DNA from: Caulobacteraceae bacterium
GTDB lineage: Bacteria; Pseudomonadota; Alphaproteobacteria; Caulobacterales; Caulobacteraceae
NCBI GenBank assembly: GCA_003161535.1
Contig: PMOM01000300.1
Span: 1-14,313, forward strand
Length of the DNA stretch: 14,313 nucleotides
Direction: 5' to 3'
The notes beneath the pieces were generated by a model, which was given only the letters and a program-made list of their open reading frames with translations, searched no databases and had not been told where the DNA came from. Of this stretch, positions 1 to 5,594 are shown piece by piece (the stretch's first letter is position 1; every line of letters starts with the position of its first letter). The position numbers and the translations under genes were made by a program.

Positions 1-434
1 TCGTCGTCCACCAGATGAACGCTGGCGCCCGTGGTCGAATCGCGGGCCGCCAGGACCGCTTCGTGGACGCGGCGGCCGAACATGCCCTGCCCGCCGTATC
101 TGGGCAGCAAGGCTGGATGAACGTTCAGAACCCGGCCGCCAAATACCTGCAGGGTGCGTGGGCCCAGCCGCCGCAGGTAACCGGAAAGAATCACCAAGTC
201 GGCGCCGACGTCCGTCAAGGCGCGCGCCAAACGCTCATCGGCGCCGGCCGGATCGGCGATGGTGGGGATGCAGAGAGTCTCGACGCCGTGTTCCTTGGCG
301 AAAGTCAGGGCCGGCGCGTCCTTCTTGTTGCTGACAACCAAACGCGCCTCGGCGGCGAGCTCGCCGGCCTCGATGGCCGCCACGATGGCGCGCAGGCTAC
401 TGCCGTTGTTCGAGGCGAGAAAACCTAGTCGCAT
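1..434 (-). CDS. PurN-like formyltransferase (phosphoribosylglycinamide formyltransferase family), C-terminus cut by window edge
   Basis: The visible 144 residues match the formyl-transferase fold of PurN, which transfers a formyl group from 10-formyltetrahydrofolate to GAR in purine synthesis in the cytoplasm. Visible landmarks are the N-terminal strand MRLGFLASNNGSSLRAI, VVSNKKDA at 33-40, LSGYLRRLGP at 83-92, and LNVHPALLP at 103-111, which carries the active-site Asn (N104) and His (H106). The catalytic Asp expected a few residues after VHLVDD lies beyond base 1, so it cannot be checked. The stretch YGGQGMFGRRVHEAVL belongs to the divergent bacterial PurN-like group rather than the E. coli type. 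The ATG at 434 shares one base with the stop of the upstream MBL gene (TGATG), so translation is probably coupled. Whether it is the cell's main PurN or a paralogue acting on another substrate cannot be decided here. Confidence 0.85.
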   Translation of the reverse strand, partial: MRLGFLASNNGSSLRAIVAAIEAGELAAEARLVVSNKKDAPALTFAKEHGVETLCIPTIADPAGADERLARALTDVGADLVILSGYLRRLGPRTLQVFGGRVLNVHPALLPRYGGQGMFGRRVHEAVLAARDSTTGASVHLVDD

Positions 435-1261
435 CAGCTGGATGCCTCTTCGACTTCGACTTGCAGTCGCAGGCCGTCGTAAGCGGGTTCGACGCCCGGC
501 GGCAAGCGGCCGGCGAGCTCGGCGTAATCCAGGTCGATGTGCATATTGGTCAGGATGGCGCGCCTTGGCTTGATCCGCTCGATCCATTGCAGGGTCTTGG
601 CCACATGGGCGTGGGTGGGATGCGGCGCGTATCGCAAGGCATCGACGATCCAGACATCCAGATCCGCCAAGGCCACTATCGAGTCCTCGGGCAAGTCGAC
701 GACGTCGCTGGAATAGGCAATCGAACCAAAGCGATAGCCATGCGAGCGGATGCCGCCGTGATCCTGATCGAAGCTTTTGACCGGGATCGCTCCGGAGGGC
801 CCATCGACACGCCATGGCGTTCCATGCGGCGGTGTTTCGCGCGCCCTGGCGATCGCGGGATAATAGCCCTCGCCTTCAAAGATATAGCCAAACCGGCGTT
901 CCACGGCGCCGCGGACGGCGGCGTCCATCCAACAGTCGATCCGCTGGCCTTGAACGAGCGCGAAGGCGCGGATGTCGTCGATGCCGTGACACTGATCGGC
1001 GTGGTCGTGAGTAAGCAGCAGGCCATCCAGGCGCTTGGCCCCAGCGGCGGCGGTCTGCAGTCGAAACTCCGGCGCGGCGTCCACCACCAGGGTGGTCTGG
1101 CGTTCGGGCCCCTCCCCTGACAGTCGGCGCACCATCAGGGAACACCGCGAACGCCAGTTGCGCCGGTCGGCCGGATCGCAGGCGCCCCAGTTTCCATCCG
1201 CCCTGGGCACGCCGCCCGAGGAACCGCAACCCAGGATGACGACCTCCAGGGCGCCGCTCAT
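434..1261 (-). CDS. PhnP-like MBL-fold metallo-hydrolase
   Basis: This is a 275-residue soluble metallo-beta-lactamase-fold hydrolase of the PhnP/phosphoribosyl cyclic phosphodiesterase-like group. The family signature GCGSSGGVPR is at 11-20, followed by GNWGACDP at 23-30. The metal-binding motif THDHADQCHG spans 84-93 (H85, H87, D89); further probable ligands are H168 (QDHG), D186 (YSSDV) and H241 (NMHID). The position usually filled by His in HxHxDH is Gln (Q90), which I believe is common in the alphaproteobacterial subgroup. The ATG at 1261 overlaps the stop of the TatD gene by four bases (ATGA), and its own stop overlaps the formyltransferase start. It is thus tightly embedded in the tatD operon. 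Its physiological substrate is unknown; the phosphodiesterase label comes from family resemblance only. Confidence 0.9.
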   Translation of the reverse strand: MSGALEVVILGCGSSGGVPRADGNWGACDPADRRNWRSRCSLMVRRLSGEGPERQTTLVVDAAPEFRLQTAAAGAKRLDGLLLTHDHADQCHGIDDIRAFALVQGQRIDCWMDAAVRGAVERRFGYIFEGEGYYPAIARARETPPHGTPWRVDGPSGAIPVKSFDQDHGGIRSHGYRFGSIAYSSDVVDLPEDSIVALADLDVWIVDALRYAPHPTHAHVAKTLQWIERIKPRRAILTNMHIDLDYAELAGRLPPGVEPAYDGLRLQVEVEEASS

Positions 1262-2037
1262 GGCCGGGGAACCTTGTCGAACAGGGCGAAGAAGGCCTCC
1301 TGCGTGCGCTCCTCGGCCTCGGCGAGCGACCAGCCGCGGACGTCGGCCAGGGCGGCCAGGACATGGGGCAGGAAGGCGGGCTCATTGCGCCGGCCGCGCA
1401 TGGGCGCGGGCGCGAGATACGGGCAGTCGGTTTCCACCACAATTCGCGCCGCCGGCATACCCGCGATCACCGCGCGCACGTCGTCCGCGGCCTTGAAGGT
1501 GGCGATTCCCGAAACCGAAAACCAGGCTCCCAGGGCGGCCACGCGCCCGGCTAGATCCGCGCCGGAGGTGTAGCAGTGCATGAGGATGCGAAAAGGCGCG
1601 CTGGCGTACTCCTCCTCAAGGATCGCGGCCATGGTTTCGTCGGCCTGGCGACTGTGCACGATCAGCGGCAAGTCGGTGCGCCGCGCGGCCTCGATATGGG
1701 CGCGAAAGACCGCCGCCTGGACGTCCCTGGGACTAAGATCATAGTGAAAATCAAGGCCGGTCTCGCCAATTCCCACGACCTTGGGGCGGGCCGCCAATTC
1801 GCACAAGATTCCCGGGTCAAGCGATGGATTTTCCTTGGCTTCATGCGGATGTTCGCCGATCGTGCACCAGATGTCGTTTTCGCGCATCGCCAAGGCGTAC
1901 ACCGCCTCGAAGGACGAAAGCTTGTCGCAGATGGTCAGCATCAGCCCCACCCCCGCCGCCCGCGCCCGCTCTATCACCAAGGCGCGATCTGGATCGAACT
2001 GCGGCGCGTGCAGATTGACGTGGCTGTCGATCAGCAT
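1258..2037 (-). CDS. tatD: TatD-family metal-dependent hydrolase/DNase
   Basis: This 259-residue protein is an amidohydrolase-fold TatD nuclease; members are metal-dependent 3'-5' exonucleases or DNases linked to DNA repair and quality control. Family motifs are GEHPHEAK at 61-68, GETGLDFHYD at 91-100 with metal ligand E92, VHSR with H128, MHCYTSG with H154, and ETDCPYLAP at 202-210 with D204. The N-terminal metal motif, normally HxH in DSHCHL, reads DSHVNL, so the second His is Asn8. The length is normal for the family. The start at 2037 has an upstream AAGGG at suitable spacing and lies 18 nt past the holB stop. Its end overlaps the MBL-hydrolase start by four bases. The usual order tmk-holB-metG-tatD-MBL in related bacteria supports the call, although metG is absent here. 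Confidence 0.92.
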   Translation of the reverse strand: MLIDSHVNLHAPQFDPDRALVIERARAAGVGLMLTICDKLSSFEAVYALAMRENDIWCTIGEHPHEAKENPSLDPGILCELAARPKVVGIGETGLDFHYDLSPRDVQAAVFRAHIEAARRTDLPLIVHSRQADETMAAILEEEYASAPFRILMHCYTSGADLAGRVAALGAWFSVSGIATFKAADDVRAVIAGMPAARIVVETDCPYLAPAPMRGRRNEPAFLPHVLAALADVRGWSLAEAEERTQEAFFALFDKVPRP

Positions 2038-2055
2038 GGCGGCCCTTGATCGCCG

Positions 2056-3063
2056 CTAGGCGATCGCCCGCAGGCGCGTAAGAACGGTGTGCAGGACATC
2101 GGCGCGATCCAGGTTGACCGCTTCGGCTTGGCGCGGCAGTTCGATCAGATCACTCCACAGCGCCGCCCAATCGACCAAGGGGCCCCGCCCCTCCCCGCTT
2201 TGACGGTCGGCGATCTGCTCGCGCGCCATGGCGTGGACCTGGTCGGCCAGGCGATCGAAAAAGAGGTTGAACCGCGTCGCGCCAACCGGGCCGCGGAAGC
2301 TGTCGGCGAGGCTTAACAGGGCGGCTTCGTCGGTCTTGGGCAGGCGCCGAAGCACTTCGCCCGCGGCAAGGTCCATGGCCAGGGCGTCACGCGCCGCCAG
2401 ACGCCAAGCCTGGCCCGGCGCGCCGCGCGCCATGCGCAGGAGCTCGCCGGCGTCCTTGATCTCCACGCCGGCCTTTTCGGCGACCCAGGCGGCGGCCGGC
2501 GCGGGGTCCGGCGGTGTGAACTTCAGCCTGCGGCAGCGAGAGCGCAGGGTGGCCAGAAGACCGCCGGGCGAATGGGAGACGAGCAACAGGACGCCCCTCT
2601 CGGGTGGCTCCTCGAGGGTCTTGAGCACGGCGTTGGCGGCGCTGGCGTTCAGATCGTCGGCGGCGTCGATGATGGCCACGCGATAGGGCGCCGACGCGGG
2701 CGATTTGGCGAAGAACTCGGGCAGCCCGCGCGCCTCGTCCACGGGAATGCCTCGCCGGCTCTTGCCATCCTCGGGATCGCGCTGCAGCACCAGCAGATCG
2801 GGGTGGGCGCGGGCGATGATCTGGCGACTGACAGGGTCACCCGGGAGGGCCCCCAGGAGACCCAGGGTCGGATCGGGCTTGGCGCCGAGCAGGCGCCGGG
2901 CGACGCGGTAGGCGAAGGTCGCCTTGCCGATGCCCTCCGGTCCGGTGAGCAACCATGCATGATGCAGGCGCCCCCGCTCCAGGGCGGTTAGGAAAGAGCG
3001 CTCGGGCGCACCGTCGCCCTGATAGTCGAACACCTCGCGGGGATGGGGAATGTCATCGCTCAC
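2056..3063 (-). CDS. holB: DNA polymerase III subunit delta-prime
   Basis: The product is the delta-prime subunit of the clamp-loader complex, which helps load the beta sliding clamp at replication forks. The AAA+ core shows GPEGIGKAT (P-loop, about 41-49), YRVAIIDAADDL (Walker B region, about 127-138), LKTLEEPP (147-154) and the SRC motif at 175-177. The N-terminal part contains VFDYQGD and HHAWLLTG, typical of the family. The cysteine cluster of the E. coli zinc module is not visible between the P-loop and the Walker B motif. I use the GTG at 3063: it overlaps the tmk stop (GTGA) and begins the family N-terminus. The frame stays open upstream to about 3423, but that stretch lies antisense-like within tmk and is not credible. 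The protein is 335 residues, a normal length. Confidence 0.92.
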   Translation of the reverse strand: MSDDIPHPREVFDYQGDGAPERSFLTALERGRLHHAWLLTGPEGIGKATFAYRVARRLLGAKPDPTLGLLGALPGDPVSRQIIARAHPDLLVLQRDPEDGKSRRGIPVDEARGLPEFFAKSPASAPYRVAIIDAADDLNASAANAVLKTLEEPPERGVLLLVSHSPGGLLATLRSRCRRLKFTPPDPAPAAAWVAEKAGVEIKDAGELLRMARGAPGQAWRLAARDALAMDLAAGEVLRRLPKTDEAALLSLADSFRGPVGATRFNLFFDRLADQVHAMAREQIADRQSGEGRGPLVDWAALWSDLIELPRQAEAVNLDRADVLHTVLTRLRAIA

Positions 3064-3704
3064 GGCAAACGGGGTCTTTCGCCCAAGCGCGGGCCGATGA
3101 CGACCCAGATGGCGGCGGCCACGGCGTCCGCATCGGCGGCGGCGTCGATGACCAGGCAGCGTCCCGGTTCGGCCCGAGCCAGCGAACGGAAGGTTTCGCG
3201 TATCCGGCCGTGAAAGGCCAGGTCCCTGGCCTCGAATCGGGTTTCGGCGGATGGACGGCTGGCGGTCCGCGCCAAGCCCGCCTCCACCGGAAGGTCGAGG
3301 ATCAGCGTCAGGTCGGGCCGCGCGGCTCCCAGGACGGCCTCTTCCAGCCCTTCGATCAGGCTCGGGGGCGCGCCGCCCCCGGCGCCCTGATAGGCTCGCG
3401 TCGAGTCGGCGTAACGATCGCACACCACCACGTCCCCGCGCTCCAGGGCCGGGGCGATCACCCGCTCGATATGGTCGCTTCGGGCGGCATACATCAGCAG
3501 GGTTTCGCTGATCGGCGACCAGCGATCAGCGGCGCCGGTGACCAGCAAGGCGCGGATGGCTTCGGCGCCGGGCGATCCGCCGGGCTCACGGGTGCGCACC
3601 ACCTGGCGGCCAAGAGCGGCGATGCGGTCGGCCAGACGGGCGGCCTGGGTCGATTTACCGGCCCCCTCCCCTCCTTCGAGGGTGATGAAATATCCGCGCG
3701 CCAT
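3060..3704 (-). CDS. tmk: Thymidylate kinase (dTMP kinase)
   Basis: Tmk phosphorylates dTMP to dTDP with ATP in the cytoplasm, feeding dTTP synthesis. Visible motifs are the P-loop GGEGAGKST at 11-19, REPGG at 39-43, the DRY motif in CDRYADSTRAYQG (D96-Y98), and a LID region with TRFEARDLAFHGRIR at 155-169. I prefer the ATG at 3704, giving 214 residues beginning MARGYFITLEGG, because the family has only a few residues before the first beta strand. An ATG four codons upstream at 3716 has a weak purine-rich stretch before it and is a real alternative. The stop overlaps the holB GTG start by four bases, indicating coupling. tmk followed by holB is a very common bacterial arrangement. Confidence 0.95.
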   Translation of the reverse strand: MARGYFITLEGGEGAGKSTQAARLADRIAALGRQVVRTREPGGSPGAEAIRALLVTGAADRWSPISETLLMYAARSDHIERVIAPALERGDVVVCDRYADSTRAYQGAGGGAPPSLIEGLEEAVLGAARPDLTLILDLPVEAGLARTASRPSAETRFEARDLAFHGRIRETFRSLARAEPGRCLVIDAAADADAVAAAIWVVIGPRLGERPRLP

Positions 3705-3774
3705 TGGGCGGCACATTGGCCGCTTCGGGGCGATTGTCTAGGGCGAGAGCGGCGCTCTGGCGGGCTTTGTCGAT

Positions 3775-4305
3775 CTACCCTGCCGCGCGGGCGTAGCGCC
3801 GGTCGCCGCCCGGCCGAGCCGCCGGAGCCGGGCCGATATAGCGGACGCGGACGCGGACGGTTCCGGTGCTGTAGAAGCCCAATTCCTTGGCTGCTTGCCG
3901 CGACAGATCGATGATCCGGCCGCCGACGAAGGGGCCGCGGTCATTGAGGCGCACGCGCGCGCGGCGGCCGTTGTCCAGGTTGGTCACCTCGACGATGCAG
4001 GGCAGCGGCAAGGTGGTGTGCGCGCCCGAAGCGATGTTCATGTCGAACACCTCGCCATCGGCCGTGATGCGATTGTGGTACTGCTGGCCGTACCAGGAGG
4101 CCAGACCGACCTTGTTGTAGTGCGGCTGGGCCGCCGGCCGATACCACACCCCGTTCACCTGATAGGGTCGCATGGTCCCGCCGGCCCCCAGTGAAGACGA
4201 CTGCGGCACGCGCGCCGTGGCGCAAGCCGACAGGCTGGCGGCGGCCAGAGCCGTCAGCAGCCAGCGCGCCGCATCCTTCCGCGACTTGGCGCCTAAAAAA
4301 CCCAC
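3775..4305 (-). CDS. rlpA: RlpA-family septal ring lytic transglycosylase, lipoprotein
   Basis: RlpA proteins are outer-membrane lipoproteins with a double-psi beta-barrel domain that cleave denuded peptidoglycan glycan strands, often at the septum. The barrel runs from GLASWYG (67-73) through TADGEVFD (81-88), GAHTTLPLP (94-102) and LNDRGPF (120-126) to IIDLS. H96 and D122 are 26 residues apart, the same spacing as the catalytic His/Asp pair of Pseudomonas RlpA. I chose GTG 4305 because AGGGG lies six bases upstream. This gives a clear lipoprotein signal: basic n-region KSRKDAAR, hydrophobic WLLTALAAASL, and lipobox LSAC with C28. An ATG at 4365 is in frame but would bury the signal. No C-terminal SPOR domain is present. 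It lies upstream of tmk on the same strand with a gap of about 60-70 nt. Confidence 0.9.
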   Translation of the reverse strand: MGFLGAKSRKDAARWLLTALAAASLSACATARVPQSSSLGAGGTMRPYQVNGVWYRPAAQPHYNKVGLASWYGQQYHNRITADGEVFDMNIASGAHTTLPLPCIVEVTNLDNGRRARVRLNDRGPFVGGRIIDLSRQAAKELGFYSTGTVRVRVRYIGPAPAARPGGDRRYARAAG

Positions 4306-4337
4306 GGCGCACCCCTGTTCCAATGCATCGATCGGCG

Positions 4338-4365
4338 CAGTTTGCGCCCACGAGGCTTGCGACAA
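4338..4365 (-). promoter_or_regulatory. Possible promoter of the rlpA-tmk operon
   Basis: On the minus strand TTGTCGC (4365-4359) resembles the Caulobacter-type -35 TTGACGS. Thirteen bases further is GCAAACTG (4345-4338), a weak match to the -10 GCTANAWC. A start of transcription near 4331 would fit the GTG at 4305 and exclude the ATG at 4365. This is inference from consensus similarity only. Confidence 0.25.
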
Positions 4366-4403
4366 GGTTAAGCCGGCGCGCTGGGCGCCCGCGTGGCGGG
4401 CCT

Positions 4404-4411
4404 GCTAGAAC
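4404..4411 (+). promoter_or_regulatory. Candidate -10 element of the tRNA-Ser gene
   Basis: GCTAGAAC is an exact match to the Caulobacter housekeeping -10 consensus GCTANAWC and ends nine bases before the mature tRNA 5' end. No good TTGAC -35 is seen at the expected distance, which is GC-only sequence. Confidence 0.45.
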
Positions 4412-4420
4412 GGCGCGGCC

Positions 4421-4510
4421 GGACGGGTGGCCGAGTGGTTTAAGGCAGCGGTCTTGAAAACCGCCGTGGGTTCACGCCCACCGTGAGTTCGAATCTCACC
4501 CCGTCCGCCA
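4421..4510 (+). tRNA. tRNA-Ser (anticodon UGA)
   Basis: The 90-base gene folds as a class II tRNA. The acceptor stem GGACGGG (4421-4427) pairs with CCCGTCC (4500-4506), followed by discriminator G and an encoded CCA at 4508-4510. The anticodon stem GCGGT/ACCGC encloses loop CTTGAAA with anticodon TGA at 4455-4457, reading UCA-type serine codons. The long variable arm GTGGG-TTCACG-CCCAC is typical of serine tRNAs, and the T arm is GTGAG-TTCGAAT-CTCAC. It stands alone on the plus strand between the rlpA operon and the secreted-protein genes. tRNA-Ser genes are frequent integration sites, but no integrase or duplicated 3' end was seen nearby. Confidence 0.97.
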
Positions 4511-4539
4511 TCCTGCTTCGCCCCAGCGATCCATTGGAA

Positions 4540-4575
4540 CGCGAAACGGGGACGCCGAAAGGCGCCCCCGTCGCG
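4540..4575. terminator. GC-rich hairpin between tRNA-Ser and the convergent repeat-protein gene
   Basis: GGGGACGCC-GAAA-GGCGCCCCC forms a stem with one mismatch and a tetraloop, extended outward by CGCGA and TCGCG. It lies in the gap between two convergent genes, so a bidirectional terminator role is plausible. There is no clear T-run on either strand, which keeps confidence low. Confidence 0.4.
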
Positions 4576-4596
4576 TATCAGTCCTAGGCTTCGACT

Positions 4597-5493
4597 CTAG
4601 CTGGACTGGGTTCGCGCCATGTCACTCGACTTGGGGTTGGAGCCGCCGCTCGTCGAGTTGCGGCCGCGCGCGCCGCTATTGGCCGAACGTGTCGGCTGGC
4701 CGCGAGCGGGGCGATTCCTCGAGGCTGTCGCCTGAGACGATCCTCGCGCGGTCCCGTTCAAGTTGGCCCCGGCCGATCCGGCGCCGTTCAGCGCCGAGGC
4801 GCCGCTGGCGGTTCCAGTCAGCCCACCGCTGAGCGCGCCGCCGCCGCGGGCCGAGCGCGACCGGGTATTGATCGACCTATTGGCCATGGCGCCCGCCGAT
4901 CCGCTGGCCGAGCCGGTGACGCTCTGACCGGCCGAGGCGGTGGATCCCACCGTGCCAGCCAGCGTGCCCGCCGTGCTCTGTCCGGCGCTAAGCGCCCCGC
5001 CGGCCGCGCCGCTCGCGGTTGCGGCGGTGTTGCGGGCCGCGCCGCGCGCCGCCCTGGAGGTCCGGCCGGCTAGCGCGCCGGCCTGGTTCGTGCCGACAGC
5101 TTGGGCATTGAGTCCGACGCTCTTGTTGAAGGACTGGCTGGTCGTGGCCGATCCGGCGCCGTTCAGGTTTGAGCCTGCCGGGCTGGCTACCGAGGTGGCG
5201 CCGCCGGCGGCTCCGGTCACCGTGCCGGCGAGTCCGGCGTTGGCCGCGGCCGAACCCTTGCGCGTATTGACCGATCTGCTGACGTGCGTGGCGTCCGATC
5301 CGCTCACCGAACCGGTGACGCTCTGGCTGACCGAACCGACGGACCCCAAGGGGCCGCCGAGCGAGCCGGCGCCGTTCAATGTGCCGCCGACCGCGCCGGT
5401 GATGCCGCCGCCGCCGCCCAGCAGCTGGGCGTGCGCCGGAGCGATGGACAGGGCCGCCAACAGGACGCCGTTGACGATCGTGAACTTATTCAT
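4597..5493 (-). CDS. Secreted, strongly basic Gly/Ala/Ser/Asn-rich repeat protein, function unknown
   Basis: The start at 5493 is preceded by AGGAG at good spacing and gives a signal peptide, MNKFTIVNGVLLAALSIAPAHA, with likely cleavage before Q23. The 298-residue product is low-complexity. The mature part has about 21 Arg/Lys against two Asp and no Glu, no Cys, Trp or Tyr, and one Phe. Residues 57-120 and 190-254 are an internal duplication sharing the frame QSVTGS-SGS-RS-NTR-SA-GL-GT-GA-LNG-Q. LNGAGS occurs at 39-44, 110-115 and 235-240. The centre (about 140-190) is rich in small residues with spaced Arg. No enzyme motif or membrane segment after the signal is visible. It lies about 100 nt downstream of the S8 peptidase and has its own candidate promoter of the same type as that gene. 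I do not recognise a named family; structural, matrix, nucleic-acid-binding or peptidase-substrate roles are only guesses. That it is a real gene is supported by the signal peptide, ribosome-binding site and promoter. Confidence 0.75.
   Translation of the reverse strand: MNKFTIVNGVLLAALSIAPAHAQLLGGGGGITGAVGGTLNGAGSLGGPLGSVGSVSQSVTGSVSGSDATHVSRSVNTRKGSAAANAGLAGTVTGAAGGATSVASPAGSNLNGAGSATTSQSFNKSVGLNAQAVGTNQAGALAGRTSRAARGAARNTAATASGAAGGALSAGQSTAGTLAGTVGSTASAGQSVTGSASGSAGAMANRSINTRSRSARGGGALSGGLTGTASGASALNGAGSAGANLNGTARGSSQATASRNRPARGQPTRSANSGARGRNSTSGGSNPKSSDMARTQSS
4732..4926 (-). repeat. Internal duplication, copy B (residues 190-254 of the repeat protein)
   Basis: This is the second copy of the 64/65-residue unit, shared with 5134-5325. 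Conserved points are QSVTGS, SGS, RSINTR, GLTGT and LNG. The DNA also keeps similarity; the segment around 4771-4791 has a 21-base exact match at 5146-5166. Confidence 0.7.
5134..5325 (-). repeat. Internal duplication, copy A (residues 57-120 of the repeat protein)
   Basis: This is the first copy of the unit repeated at 4732-4926, with the same order of motifs (QSVTGS, SGS, RSVNTR, GLAGT, LNGAGS). A partial third relative, ITGAVGGTLNGAGS, precedes it near the mature N-terminus. Confidence 0.7.
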
Positions 5494-5544
5494 GGTCTTG
5501 TCTCCTGGTGACCAGGGCCTATTGAGCTGGCCCGTCACCTCAAC

Positions 5545-5571
5545 AAACGACCGGCGCCCGTGGTTTCATCT
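5545..5571 (-). promoter_or_regulatory. ECF-type promoter/operator candidate upstream of the repeat-protein gene
   Basis: Read on the minus strand: AGATG, then AAACCACG-GGCGCC-GGTCGTTT. The pentamer is 17 nt from CGTT, the layout of an ECF promoter (-35 near GGAAC, -10 near CGTT). The arms form an imperfect palindrome with the same 6-nt spacer as the perfect one at 6941-6962. It ends 51 nt before the ATG at 5493. Confidence 0.5.
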
Positions 5572-5594
5572 CCCGAGCAAACTTTTTTCACGAA

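Noticed and set aside
3064..3423. Upstream extension of the holB frame into tmk
   Set aside because: The extension lies within the tmk coding sequence, encodes Arg/Pro/Gly-rich shadow sequence, and the family N-terminus begins at the GTG that overlaps the tmk stop.
3746..3758. AGAGC-GGC-GCTCT hairpin in the rlpA-tmk gap
   Set aside because: It has only a 5-bp stem and no T-run; it is too weak to call a terminator or attenuator.
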